Below, piece after piece: positions 34,883-43,236 of a stretch of DNA of 64,000 nucleotides. The notes under the pieces are model-generated. The model did not search any database. It saw only the letters and a list, made by a program, of their open reading frames with translations, and was not told where the DNA came from. Source of the stretch: an uncultured Actinomycetes bacterium (lineage in GTDB: Bacteria; Actinomycetota; Acidimicrobiia; Acidimicrobiales; Acidimicrobilacustridaceae); NCBI GenBank assembly GCA_937927725.1, contig CALBSE010000047.1:1-64000 (forward strand), read 5' to 3'. Position 1 is the first letter of the stretch. Every line of letters starts with the position of its first letter. The position numbers were made by a program, and so were the translations under genes.

Positions 34883-35563
34883 CTATTGTCCCCAAGCGGA
34901 CGCCAAGATGACCATTGTGTCGGGAGCAAGCGTTCCCAGCTGGGTGCGGGCCTGCACGCGGTTCTGTTCAATGGCTTGTCGGAACCAGGTCTTGAAACGC
35001 GCCTGTGCGTCGGGGTCTGCAATTGATCCTGATTGACCAATGAGCGACGCCAAACCTCGGGCTCGATAGAGGATGTTCTCCATCGCTGCTCGGTATCGAG
35101 GATCGGACGAAGCAGTTTTGGGGTCCACCCCAACGGTGCTGTTAGAAGCGGACTCAGAGACGTCATAGACGTTTCCAATTGCTGAACTATCCATGATTGA
35201 CGATGTGATCTCATCATCTGTCACCACTGGTCCGACCTCGCGTCCCAGTCCTTGAAGAGCGAGTGTGAGGACTACGGATGTTGCAGCGCGTTCATCAATT
35301 TCTTGATCTGTTAGTTCTGTTCCTCTTGATTCGGCTCTCAATCGGACCTGAGCCGACGCAGACCCAATTGCTGCCGCAGAAACTTGTTCGTCTCCAAATT
35401 GGACCGAGATGCCTTTGGCCTCGGACGAAAGTTGACCGGAGGCATCTACGTGACGGGAAATGAGCGTGGCAATACCAACCAGGAGAATGGCTGCAGGAAG
35501 TAAAACGATCGTCCAACGAATAACCCGCTTTGAAAGTTTGAAAGCGTGCGACACCGAATTCAT
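34883..35563 (-). CDS. Single-pass membrane-anchored protein, possibly SurA-N-like
   Basis: 226 residues. A basic N-terminus (KLSKRVIRW) and one hydrophobic segment (IVLLPAAILLVGIATLI) anchor an exported domain that is helical and polar. The region with ELTDQEIDERAATSVVLTLALQGLGREVGPVVTDDEI has the look of the helical N-domain of SurA-type chaperones, but no parvulin domain follows. Its ATG overlaps the stop of the secreted protein gene upstream (ATGA at 35563-35560). First of three such secreted-plus-anchored pairs in the island. Function unknown. Confidence 0.65.
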   Translation of the reverse strand: MNSVSHAFKLSKRVIRWTIVLLPAAILLVGIATLISRHVDASGQLSSEAKGISVQFGDEQVSAAAIGSASAQVRLRAESRGTELTDQEIDERAATSVVLTLALQGLGREVGPVVTDDEITSSIMDSSAIGNVYDVSESASNSTVGVDPKTASSDPRYRAAMENILYRARGLASLIGQSGSIADPDAQARFKTWFRQAIEQNRVQARTQLGTLAPDTMVILASAWGQ

Positions 35564-36126
35564 CCCTTATATGTCTGTGTAAAAAGCGGTGGACTTGGGA
35601 TTGGACACACGAGTCCGTTGTCATAGAGATACGTCATATGTTGAAGGCTTGGGCTGTGAACACCAGTTTCCTTATATGTAGACGTGTAATACGACGAGTA
35701 CACGTCGTTTGAACTCCCAATGACTGGCCACCAAGTGTCGTGCTCATGCCACACGTCCATTGTTGGGCTGGTGTGTTTGACATGATCTATCCCGATCGTG
35801 ATGCAACCACCAAATACAGACGACCTTCCAATCCCAGAAACAATGGTGCCGAATCGGTCTTGTTCAAAGGTGTAAGTATTAGAGGCTGTCGACTCGGAGT
35901 AGACCTCGGCAATTTGTCGAACTTGGTGCCATGAACCGAAACAAATCCCGTTATCACACATGAACGCAAATACGGATCCGTAACCATCGCCATTTGAGAA
36001 CCATGCCAAGGCGTCAGCCTGACTAACCGACATGACTGCTGTGCTTCCGAATAAACTGGTGGCAATCGATGTAGCTGCAGCAATTTTTCGAATTTGACCA
36101 GAGCCGTTCATTTCGGAATCCGCCAT
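35560..36126 (-). CDS. Secreted protein of unknown function (pair 1)
   Basis: About 188 residues from ATG 36126; an ATG 5 codons later (36111) is the alternative. The signal sequence (KIAAATSIATSLFGSTAVMSVSQADA) is followed by a Tyr/Ser/Thr-rich domain with a few cysteines (FMCDNGICFG, GGCITIG, LVCPIP) and an HEHDTWWPVIG segment. No family was recognised. The stop overlaps the start of the anchored partner gene. Base composition is clearly lower in GC than the flanking core genes. A secreted effector or surface protein whose partner stays in the membrane is a possible reading. Confidence 0.6.
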   Translation of the reverse strand: MADSEMNGSGQIRKIAAATSIATSLFGSTAVMSVSQADALAWFSNGDGYGSVFAFMCDNGICFGSWHQVRQIAEVYSESTASNTYTFEQDRFGTIVSGIGRSSVFGGCITIGIDHVKHTSPTMDVWHEHDTWWPVIGSSNDVYSSYYTSTYKETGVHSPSLQHMTYLYDNGLVCPIPSPPLFTQTYKG

Positions 36127-36368
36127 TCCTTCTCGCAGTCGCCGCCACCAACGATATGTGCTGGAAGTGATCTGCTCGGGGTCTTCAACTTGACCGATTA
36201 CCGATCGTGGCGAATTTATCAAGATCCATCAAACGTCGTCAACGAATCAACATCGTTCTCAAAGGAATACGAAAGAGAACGACGGAGAACGTCAAATTTG
36301 GTTGTGATGTGCGATGGTCGGGAATGTGGAACTATTCGAACAACGATTTCGGCGGAAATGAGCGGGCG

Positions 36369-37019
36369 ATGATTGAACCACCAGTGAGTGGACGGAAAGT
36401 TTTCCTTCGCGTGGTTATGCAAGGCGATTACGACACGATTCGTATGGTCGAGTCAAGTGGCAAGAATCAACTGCTGTATCGGCACAAAGGTACAACACCG
36501 TCGCCAGAAGAGTTCGTTGCACGGTTGTGGGCCGGAGTTCTTGCTCAATTCATGGTGTGCGAAAAGTCCACCGGAAGGCCGGTTGGAATTGTTGCTGCTT
36601 ATGGCGCTGACTTTCGAAATGGTCATGCACATCTCGCGTCGATTGTGTTTCCTGAGCATGTCGGATTGGGTTGGCCCCTCGAAGGCACGGAATTATTCAT
36701 CGACTACTTGTTCGAGACGTTCGATTTCCGAAAGTTATACGGTGAGACTTCGTCGGTTGTAATGCGGACATTCCCGTCAGTTTTGAGTGACGTTGGCAGA
36801 GAAGAGGGCCGTCTCGTTGGACACGAGCGGTTCAAAGGAGAATTAATCGACAAGGTGATTTTGGCCGTTTATCGAGAGGATTGGGCAAACAGGCGACAGC
36901 CGATTAGCGGGCCATCGAAATTGGGAGCCGCTCTTCGTGCGGGTTTCCATTCAGCGCAATCAGTCGAAGATGTGGTTGGTGGAGACAGCGAGGAACCTTC
37001 TGATGGCATCAGACAGTGA
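36369..37019 (+). CDS. GNAT family N-acyltransferase of the carrier-protein cassette
   Basis: 216 residues from ATG 36369, chosen because the GNAT fold begins there (GRKVFLRVVMQGDYDTIRMV); the frame is open further upstream but looks non-coding. The sequence follows the RimJ/RimL-like type, with PSPEEFVARLWAGVLAQFMV, GRPVGIVAAYGADFRNGHAHLASIV, EGTELFIDYLFETFDFRKLYGE. The acyl-CoA loop is not of the classic Q/RxxGxG/A form, which would suit use of a carrier-protein-bound substrate. The end overlaps the carrier protein gene by 17 bases. Codon use is AT-richer than the core. Confidence 0.72.
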   Translation: MIEPPVSGRKVFLRVVMQGDYDTIRMVESSGKNQLLYRHKGTTPSPEEFVARLWAGVLAQFMVCEKSTGRPVGIVAAYGADFRNGHAHLASIVFPEHVGLGWPLEGTELFIDYLFETFDFRKLYGETSSVVMRTFPSVLSDVGREEGRLVGHERFKGELIDKVILAVYREDWANRRQPISGPSKLGAALRAGFHSAQSVEDVVGGDSEEPSDGIRQ

Positions 37020-37299
37020 AATCCTGAAAGACGAGGGCTTTGAAACGTTCTCGACAGTTATCGCGAACTATTTCGAGATTCCGGTGAGGATTGTGACTCG
37101 CGACGCCAGACTTGACGACGATCTTGGCTTCGATTCAATTGGGTTACTTGAGTGTGTGTTGATGCTTGAAGAGGTCGCTGGCCATGAACTTGATCTTGAC
37201 GCGCTAGAGACTTTCCGCACAATCGGAGATCTGTTCAACTTCTTTTGGCAATTCGCAAGTGAGACGATCATTGCGAATGGTCGGCACGACCAAGTTTGA
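37003..37299 (+). CDS. Acyl carrier protein-like (phosphopantetheine-binding) protein
   Basis: 98 residues from ATG 37003, with RBS GAGGAA 7 bases upstream. LDDDLGFDSIGLLECVLMLEE contains the DS attachment site with Ser45 as the phosphopantetheine residue. Acidic four-helix protein, slightly longer than a fatty acid ACP at the C-terminus (FWQFASETIIANG). Sits between the GNAT gene (17-base overlap) and the adenylation gene (12-base gap), so the three form one operon. It would carry the acyl or aminoacyl group loaded by the downstream enzyme. No 4'-phosphopantetheinyl transferase gene is nearby. Confidence 0.8.
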   Translation: MASDSEILKDEGFETFSTVIANYFEIPVRIVTRDARLDDDLGFDSIGLLECVLMLEEVAGHELDLDALETFRTIGDLFNFFWQFASETIIANGRHDQV

Positions 37300-37311
37300 T
37301 TTGAGATCCCG

Positions 37312-38766
37312 ATGCGAGTGGTCGACCTCGTGGTGCATCGTGCGGAGCAAGTAAATCGCGAGCCAGCAGTCATTTTCGAATCATCGAAAGTGACCTTTCG
37401 AGACCTTCTTGCTTTAGTGGAGCGATCGTCGAAACTGATCGCAAGCTCTGTACCGCCTAATGGTGGCGTGCTCCTGGGTGGTGATCCGCTCGACAAGATT
37501 GTCGGCTTCTTCGCGTCGATGATGGCTGAGCGTGTTGTCTTTATGGGTATTGGGAGGAATGATAAAGACGAGGAAACCCGCGGATTCACGCACCTCTTCC
37601 AAGCAGGTGGAATTTCAAGTCTTGGGGTCGATAGTCAAAATTGGGTCGAAGCGATTGATGGTTTCGCGTTTGTTGTAGAGACATCTGGGACGACGGGTAA
37701 GCCGAAACTCGTGGTTCACGACAATCGGAGTTTGGCAGCGAACATTTTTCTGACCGCATCGGTTGAAGACGAACTTCATGGTGACGAGGCTGCTCATTTC
37801 ACTGATGCGGGGTCCGCGATGCAGCTTCTTGTCAATCGGTCACCCCATGGACTTCGTTTTCTCTCGGGTATGCCCCTGACTTCAATCGCTGGGGTATCAA
37901 TGTTGATGCGAGCGATTGCGATGGGCGAACAATTTGCAGTTTCTCCGTCCATCGACCCGTCCACTGTCTGGGAATCAGCAATTTCTCTCGCAGTCTCGAA
38001 TGTTGGACTTCCACCGTTCACCGCCGGTCGTTTCGCGTTATTCGCTGAGGACCAATCTCGTAACCGACCCGCACTACTCCATCTTGGAATCGGCGGATCG
38101 TTTGCCGATCCCAACCTTGTTGAGCGTTTGGAAAGTGGACTTGATTGCCTTGTAACAGTGGGATTTGGAGCTACAGAACTCGGTGGTGTCGCAATCATGT
38201 CTCGTCCCTGGGATGCGGCGGAGATTCGCTGGGAAACGATTGGCCGCCCCCTGAATGGAGTTGATGTGGTGCTTCAAGAAGTTGATAGACGTGGATCAGA
38301 ACTCTTGGTGCGGTCGCCGGCGATTGCTCGAGGCGTAGTCGTAGATGGAGAGTTGCGCGAACTCGAGGAATGGTTCCATACCGGCGATCGAGCGACGATC
38401 ACCAAAGGAGGTCTGTTGACGGTGAGCGGGAGGGTCGACTTCGTCATCAGTAGAGGTACTCATCGAATAGACCCAGCCCGAATCGAAGCATTCATTGAAC
38501 GACACCCACTCGTTGATCGTTGTGGCGTTGCAGGAGTGCCTAGCAGGATTAGTGGGAACGAAGACATCATTGCGTTTGTAACGTTGAACGAGATGGCTTC
38601 GGCTCAGATCGGTTTCGACGAATTGCTTTCTGAGATTCGTCAAGACTGCATTCGATCACTTGCCTTCCATGAAGTGCCGCGCCGAGTGAGAATCATCGAA
38701 AACATTCCTCTTGCTGCTGATAGTTCGCCCGATCGATTTGGGCTGTCGAAACTCGCGCGACTTTGA
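37312..38766 (+). CDS. ANL superfamily adenylation enzyme (acyl/aminoacyl-carrier-protein ligase)
   Basis: 484 residues, compact for the family. VVETSGTTGKPKLVVHD is the P-loop (A3), GFGATELGGVAI is A5, EWFHTGDRATI is A7 and GRVDFVISRGTHRIDPARIE is the hinge A8. The C-terminal A10 region is short (LAADSSPDRFGLSKLARL), with the Lys near the end as the probable catalytic one. It would activate a carboxylic or amino acid with ATP and load it on the adjacent carrier protein, from which the GNAT enzyme could transfer it. The substrate cannot be read from sequence. Confidence 0.78.
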   Translation: MRVVDLVVHRAEQVNREPAVIFESSKVTFRDLLALVERSSKLIASSVPPNGGVLLGGDPLDKIVGFFASMMAERVVFMGIGRNDKDEETRGFTHLFQAGGISSLGVDSQNWVEAIDGFAFVVETSGTTGKPKLVVHDNRSLAANIFLTASVEDELHGDEAAHFTDAGSAMQLLVNRSPHGLRFLSGMPLTSIAGVSMLMRAIAMGEQFAVSPSIDPSTVWESAISLAVSNVGLPPFTAGRFALFAEDQSRNRPALLHLGIGGSFADPNLVERLESGLDCLVTVGFGATELGGVAIMSRPWDAAEIRWETIGRPLNGVDVVLQEVDRRGSELLVRSPAIARGVVVDGELRELEEWFHTGDRATITKGGLLTVSGRVDFVISRGTHRIDPARIEAFIERHPLVDRCGVAGVPSRISGNEDIIAFVTLNEMASAQIGFDELLSEIRQDCIRSLAFHEVPRRVRIIENIPLAADSSPDRFGLSKLARL

Positions 38767-38791
38767 AGGCGAATGGGGTCGGGGTTAAACC

Positions 38792-38851
38792 ATGAAAACC
38801 ATAGAAGTCGGTTTCGGAGTTCCAGCCAAAAAGTCCGTGTGGTCGGTCTGA
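38792..38851 (+). CDS. Possible 19-residue peptide after the adenylation gene
   Basis: A complete short frame, MKTIEVGFGVPAKKSVWSV, begins 25 bases after the adenylation gene stop, with a G-rich stretch (GGGGT) about 8 bases before the ATG. It lies on the same strand as the cassette and could be a peptide substrate, but short frames arise by chance and no homolog is known to me. Confidence 0.2.
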   Translation: MKTIEVGFGVPAKKSVWSV

Positions 38852-38956
38852 GTATGCGCGACGTTGCGAGAAGGAGGCAAGGCATAACTTCTATGGATAG
38901 ATTTCCTCGGAAACTCAGCGATAAACGATCTCAGGTTGATTCGCCTATGAAAGTTT

Positions 38957-39390
38957 CTAATTCTGGTTCGTCTGAGGCTGCCGCTCCGGCTCAGGTGAGC
39001 CGAGAGGCAGATACCCAACTCCGCTGTGAAAGGTGCCAGTCCGCGCAACTCCATCGTCACCGTAGACAGGTACGCCATCAAGAATTTTCATGATGACTTG
39101 GCCTGAAGGGAGAACCTCAAAGCCATCGGTCCGCTTGATGAAACCTTCGATCCCTCCGTTCCTTTGGCCGACAACAGAAAAAACTCGGGAATTTCGTCCA
39201 AACGAAAACTAGGTTCAGAGGGCAATCGACCGAAAGAAGAACCGTTCGAGACCCAACGGTCTTGAATCTCGTCGCTACCTGCGATACCGGCAATACGTCC
39301 GGGAGTGCCCACTGCATTCGCTGAGGAGGTAACCGAATGAATAGAAACCCCGAGCACGACAGGTACCGCTTCCACGATAGCGATCAGCAC
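38957..39390 (-). pseudogene. Single-pass membrane-anchored protein, frameshifted (pair 2)
   Basis: Two reading frames together make one sensible protein. Frame 1 starts at GTG 39390 with a membrane segment (LIAIVEAVPVVLGVSIHSV) and runs to PSFRLDEIPEFF. It then hits a run of six T (39183-39178, minus strand). Past this run the protein-like sequence is in another frame: VVGQRNGGIEGFIKRTDG, ILDGVPVYGDDGVARTGTF, GSPEPERQPQTNQN, stop at 38957. One added T in the run restores a continuous frame of 145 codons. An ATT at 39447 touching the upstream stop may be the real start. Either mutation or sequencing error. Confidence 0.6.
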
Positions 39391-39442
39391 AAGAATCTGA
39401 GGAATAGATCGTTGAGTTGAATAACGGCTGCCGTCAACTTTT

Positions 39443-40020
39443 TTAATGTGTCGGCATCTGGGTGGTTGATCCCGACAATTGCGTCGGAGTTCCCTCTAGA
39501 AAGTTGCATTCGGACTCCATCCTCATGCTCGTGTAGAAGTAACCATTGGAGCCGCAATCGCCATGACAATTTGAGCCTTCGTACCAAGAACTCTGACTCA
39601 ATGGGTACCAAAGTTGCGTGCCAGACGGGTTACTGCAAAATGTCGCTGCTTGAAATGACGCAGATTCGGAAGAGCTCGTACGGTACTCAGACGCGCAGAC
39701 GGAACTATTGATGGTGGTCCATTCCGCCGCCCCGAGATAACCGCCTGGTGCGTTCTTGTAGATGCCGCATGAAGTGCCTGATTGGACGAACGCTGATGTC
39801 GTTCCGATGCCGAATGCATCACCATAAATCGTTTCCGTCATTGCAGTTTCGGCGCACGCGTTGTAAATGAGGCCGTTGTTCATCGTGATTGCGCCCACAA
39901 AGGAGTTCCGGTTGTGGCGGCGCTCGCCGAAGCAATTGCGTAGCCAGCGACAACTGATGTAGCTACGACCGGCACAGCGATCAACGCCGAAAGACGCCAT
40001 CCTGCATGTAAATCCGCCAT
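39443..40020 (-). pseudogene. Secreted Cys-rich protein, frameshifted (pair 2)
   Basis: From ATG 40020 a clean signal peptide is read (MADLHAGWRLSALIAV...ASASAATTGTP). The frame then stops at 39880, while the downstream frame continues as VGAITMNNGLIYNACAETAMTE and runs to TAA at 39443. It is rich in cysteine (TSCG, SVCAS, TFCSN, SNCHGDCG, SECNF) and in Ser/Thr/Tyr. One added base near the CCTTT at about 39905 gives one continuous frame of 193 codons. The two frames also overlap as ATGA, so separate translation of the second part is possible. Its stop adjoins the anchored partner gene. Confidence 0.6.
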
Positions 40021-40235
40021 ATACGGACAATGCCAGCAAACTGAATTTGTGTTGATGGGGTTTCGCAAATCCTGGGCTGAATCATTATCCAGTGCTCCCT
40101 ACTCAGATCACTGTTAATTTCAAAGGCAGAAGTGGAAAATGCCGGCGGCAAGTAATCATCTGGAATAAAGCGGCGTGAGTCGCGTCATCAACGGACTTTC
40201 CTGAGTTGATTCGAAATCTAAGCAAGGGCTGAATC

Positions 40236-40913
40236 GTGGGTATAGGCAAGGATTTGGGAATCGTGGGTGCGACTGCCGCTGTGGTCGTACTTGCAAGATC
40301 TGCACCGGTTGATGCAGTCGTCACGTCGCTCGATAGAAACGTCGTCGTTAGCGTTGCGAATCAATATGTGAACCACGGGAACAACCCGTATGAGCACCCC
40401 TATTTCAATAGTGATTGCACTAACTACGTGAGTTTCGTCTGGGAGTTTTCAGGTACTCCGCAAAACAATCAGTGGTTTGACTACCCAGTCGCAGTGATGT
40501 TCCGCAACACTTCGCTTTCGTGGATGGCTGTTCGCGAGTTTTCGGATTACCACACTGTCAACCATTACGAAAATGGCGGGATATTCGCTACCAAGTACCC
40601 GACAGATGAGTCAGCCTTTAATGGACTCGGCTCAACGGCCGCTTTAGGCGATGCGGTGATGTACGACTGGAATGATGGCGGTCCAACAACCGATCACCTT
40701 TCGACATATACGGGTTATATGTTCATCGGCACCTATTGGGACGCTCGATACTCGCGCGCGTACAACCTGAATCACGATTACAAGGTGATCAACCAACATA
40801 CGTATGACCGTCAGTACGCGCCTTGGAATTTCGGATTCTTGGAAAACAAGTACTTCGGAACAAACGGCGCCTGGACGGGAATGGACTACAAGTTGATTCA
40901 CGTAAACACATAA
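40236..40913 (+). CDS. Secreted amidase_6-like cysteine hydrolase (pair 3)
   Basis: 225 residues from GTG 40236 with AAGGG 8 bases upstream. A short signal-like N-terminus (GIVGATAAVVVLARSAPVDA) precedes VSVANQYVNHGNNPYEHPYFNSDCTNYVSFVWEFSGTP. The DCTNYVS motif carries the Cys nucleophile of the putative amidase domain (amidase_6, NlpC/P60-like), and PTTDHLSTYTGY supplies the His. It probably cleaves an amide or peptide bond in an envelope or external polymer. Followed after 38 bases by the gene for a membrane-anchored protein, the same layout as the two other pairs. Confidence 0.72.
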   Translation: MGIGKDLGIVGATAAVVVLARSAPVDAVVTSLDRNVVVSVANQYVNHGNNPYEHPYFNSDCTNYVSFVWEFSGTPQNNQWFDYPVAVMFRNTSLSWMAVREFSDYHTVNHYENGGIFATKYPTDESAFNGLGSTAALGDAVMYDWNDGGPTTDHLSTYTGYMFIGTYWDARYSRAYNLNHDYKVINQHTYDRQYAPWNFGFLENKYFGTNGAWTGMDYKLIHVNT

Positions 40914-40951
40914 AAATATTGCTGATTTGATTTGCGGGAGGTCTCTGAAAC

Positions 40952-41623
40952 ATGAAAATTCGGCTGTTGGCATTAGCCGTGTTTGCCGTGACATTGGTTG
41001 CGGTCATCGTCGCAATCGGTCAAGACAAGCCGGTTTCCGGCGAAAAGCCGGCTCAATTGGAAACCGTGGTTCGAGGTTGGAAGCCTTTCGATCCAATTGT
41101 CGATTCCCGATGGGTCGACACGTATGGCGCCTACGACTCCACAAATGATGTTGAGCTGCGAGAGGCTGTCCCTCGCCTCCTGGAATTGAACGGGAAGCTT
41201 CTCACTTATTCCGCTGTTCCGGATTTGAGGATCAAAGAGGCGAAATCGTTACTTGAAAATCCTGCCGATAATCCAAGGTGGCGCGAGGTGGCTGATCTTT
41301 GGAATCCGATTGATCTTGAGGGAAGGCGCGAAACGATGCTCAAGTTTGCTCGAGGGTTTCTTGAGGATCCCGACTTCAGCGGTTTCAGCGAATTCCAGTT
41401 CGAACCTTCTCTATGGCTTGGTTCGACAGTTGACGGCGATCGAGCGCGCGTTTCATTGGTGGGGCGAGAGGTCGCGCACAAGAACCCAAACCGGATTGCG
41501 CCGACTGACGGTTGGGTCACGCAAGGCGATGAACAATGGGACGTCGAATTACTTCGTGTCGACGGAGCGTGGCGGCTCGTCTCAATTGCCCACTACCCGA
41601 TGGTTCCAGGATCAGGCAGATAG
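40952..41623 (+). CDS. Single-pass membrane-anchored protein of unknown function (pair 3)
   Basis: 223 residues from ATG 40952 with RBS GGGAGG 10 bases upstream. One N-terminal hydrophobic segment (LLALAVFAVTLVAVIVAIG) without a lipobox suggests an uncleaved anchor. The exported domain is acidic/basic mixed and mainly alpha plus beta, ending in a strand-rich part with WDVELLRVDGAWRLVSIAHYP, reminiscent of NTF2-like or SnoaL-like ends. It lies 38 bases after the amidase_6-like gene. An inhibitor or immunity partner for that hydrolase would fit the layout but is not shown. Confidence 0.65.
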   Translation: MKIRLLALAVFAVTLVAVIVAIGQDKPVSGEKPAQLETVVRGWKPFDPIVDSRWVDTYGAYDSTNDVELREAVPRLLELNGKLLTYSAVPDLRIKEAKSLLENPADNPRWREVADLWNPIDLEGRRETMLKFARGFLEDPDFSGFSEFQFEPSLWLGSTVDGDRARVSLVGREVAHKNPNRIAPTDGWVTQGDEQWDVELLRVDGAWRLVSIAHYPMVPGSGR

Positions 41624-41767
41624 GCGAAGATTCCACGGTCGCAAATCGATTCGACTTGGTTTATTGCTGGCCAGACTCATACCGTTGAGGTAGTCAAGCG
41701 AGTGATGTTCTGTGAACAGTCGCTGAATTCACGGCGCTTCGATGGCGTGACGCTCTAGTGTCGGCGA

Positions 41768-42661
41768 ATGGCCAGCAAAGAATTCCACGCAATGCAGGAA
41801 GCAATGGCAGCTCGACCGGTTCCGCCGCCTCCGGCAGACATCGCCGAACAGCGTTCGCGCATCGACGACGCCATGGCACAAATGCCACTGGCCGAAGGAA
41901 CAATCGCCGAACCATTCGTGCGTAACGGCGTTCCTGGCATCGAATGCCGGCCAGTTGACTTGGCCGACAACGCTCCAATCATTCTCTATTTTCATGGCGG
42001 CGGGTTCCGCATTGCATCTGCTTTGGCCTATCGCTCCTACGGCTCGCATCTCGCAGCGGTGCTCGGTGCCCGAGTGCTGCTGGTTGAGTATCGACTCGCT
42101 CCCGAGCACAAGTTCCCCAAAGCGGTTGACGATTGCTTCGCCGTTTGGGAGTCACTTCTTGCTGAAGGGATCGACACCGGCCGCATTGTGATCGCTGGCG
42201 ATTCTGCCGGTGGCGGTCTTGCCGCATCGGTCACCATGCACGCGCTTGCCGACGGTGTGCTCCCTGCTGGCGTTATTTGTTGTTCGCCGTGGGTGGATCT
42301 CACGATCACAGCCGACACCTATGACGCCAACGCCGAATCGGACAAGCTGTTCTCTCGCACTTCGGCCGAAGAAGCAGCACCGGCCTATCTCGGTGGTGCC
42401 GACCCAATGAACCCAATCGCTTCACCGCTGTTCGGCGATTGGGACGGCGCACCGCCATTGCTCATCCTTGTCGGCGATGTCGAGGTGTTGCTCGACGACT
42501 CGCGCAAACTCGCCGAGGTTGCGAGGGCTGCAGGCGTCGACGTGACACTCAGCATCTACCCGGAAATGCCGCATATCTGGACGATGAGCTATCCGGCGTT
42601 CCCCGAAGCCGTCGAAGGCGTCACCGAAATGGCCGAGTTCGTCTCGCGGGTGACTGCCTGA
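41768..42661 (+). CDS. Alpha/beta hydrolase, hormone-sensitive-lipase type esterase
   Basis: 297 residues. The HSL-family oxyanion motif HGGGF is at residues 76-80 and the nucleophile elbow GDSAGGG has Ser146. VEYRLAPEHKFPKAVDDC is a typical block, GDVEVLLDDS supplies the Asp and MPHIW the His. It hydrolyses short- to medium-chain esters. TAGTGT is 6 bases before the ATG, so a leaderless start is likely. It ends only 3 bases from the convergent toxin-like gene and marks the return to core-like GC content after the island. Confidence 0.88.
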   Translation: MASKEFHAMQEAMAARPVPPPPADIAEQRSRIDDAMAQMPLAEGTIAEPFVRNGVPGIECRPVDLADNAPIILYFHGGGFRIASALAYRSYGSHLAAVLGARVLLVEYRLAPEHKFPKAVDDCFAVWESLLAEGIDTGRIVIAGDSAGGGLAASVTMHALADGVLPAGVICCSPWVDLTITADTYDANAESDKLFSRTSAEEAAPAYLGGADPMNPIASPLFGDWDGAPPLLILVGDVEVLLDDSRKLAEVARAAGVDVTLSIYPEMPHIWTMSYPAFPEAVEGVTEMAEFVSRVTA

Positions 42662-42664
42662 CCG

Positions 42665-43018
42665 TCACTCGTGCCGGCGGTTGAGCCGATCGATGACAAG
42701 CAGAGCTTTTTGGCTCTCGTTTTCGAAATCGAGCATGCGTTCCGTGTTGTCATGCAGAACTCGTTCGATATCTCCTGTCGACGCGTTTCCGACTCGCAGC
42801 CAAATCGCCTTCGGTGGTGGAACCGAGGATGCGGCGAGATCGTGAAAATCACTGTCTTTGGAGACGATGGTGAAGCCGTGCTCACCTGCCCAGTCCCAGA
42901 TCTCGCGATCAGTGGCTTGGTCAAGACCAAGTTGGATGACGTGGAGACTTCCCTTGAATTCCTCGCCAACGCGTTCAACAAGAAACCGCGAGAGGTTCTG
43001 GTCGAATAGCAGCTTCAC
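42665..43018 (-). CDS. DUF5615 PIN-like putative toxin
   Basis: 117 residues. KLLFDQNLSRFLVERV at the N-terminus and TIVSKDSDFHDLAA are the acidic PIN-like blocks of DUF5615; KAIWLRVGN precedes a helical end. Such proteins are predicted RNases paired with DUF433 antitoxins. The ATG overlaps the stop of the DUF433 gene (ATGA at 43018-43015). Toxicity is inferred from family and context only. Confidence 0.8.
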   Translation of the reverse strand: MKLLFDQNLSRFLVERVGEEFKGSLHVIQLGLDQATDREIWDWAGEHGFTIVSKDSDFHDLAASSVPPPKAIWLRVGNASTGDIERVLHDNTERMLDFENESQKALLVIDRLNRRHE

Positions 43019-43236
43019 GAAGCGTTTGGAGTGTGACGCTCGCGCACTGACTCAAACTCAACCGCAGCATTCACGAGTTCGTTTGTCAGCTCGGGGAATT
43101 CAGCGACGATCTGTGCGATTGTCATTCCCGATGCGAGGTAGTCGAGGACGTCTTCAACGGTGATGCGTGTACCCGTGAAGCATGGCTTCCCGCCACGCAC
43201 TCCCGGAGTTGTCACGACGACCGTAGAGAGATCCAC
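43015..43236 (-). CDS. DUF433 putative antitoxin
   Basis: 73 residues. VRGGKPCFTGTRITVEDVLDYLASGMTIAQIVAEFPEL is the DUF433 helix-turn-helix signature (GKPxxxGTRxxV). GTG start, with TAGCCT 6 bases upstream on the minus strand (43248-43243), a leaderless pattern. It is the first gene of a two-gene operon with the DUF5615 gene and probably autoregulates it. Confidence 0.82.
   Translation of the reverse strand: MDLSTVVVTTPGVRGGKPCFTGTRITVEDVLDYLASGMTIAQIVAEFPELTNELVNAAVEFESVRERHTPNAS

Noticed and set aside
38773..39093. Plus-strand frame of 106 codons (with MDRFPRKLSDKRS)
   Set aside because: It runs antisense to the anchored pair-2 gene, is Arg/Gln-rich, and its AGGAGG lies too far from the ATG.
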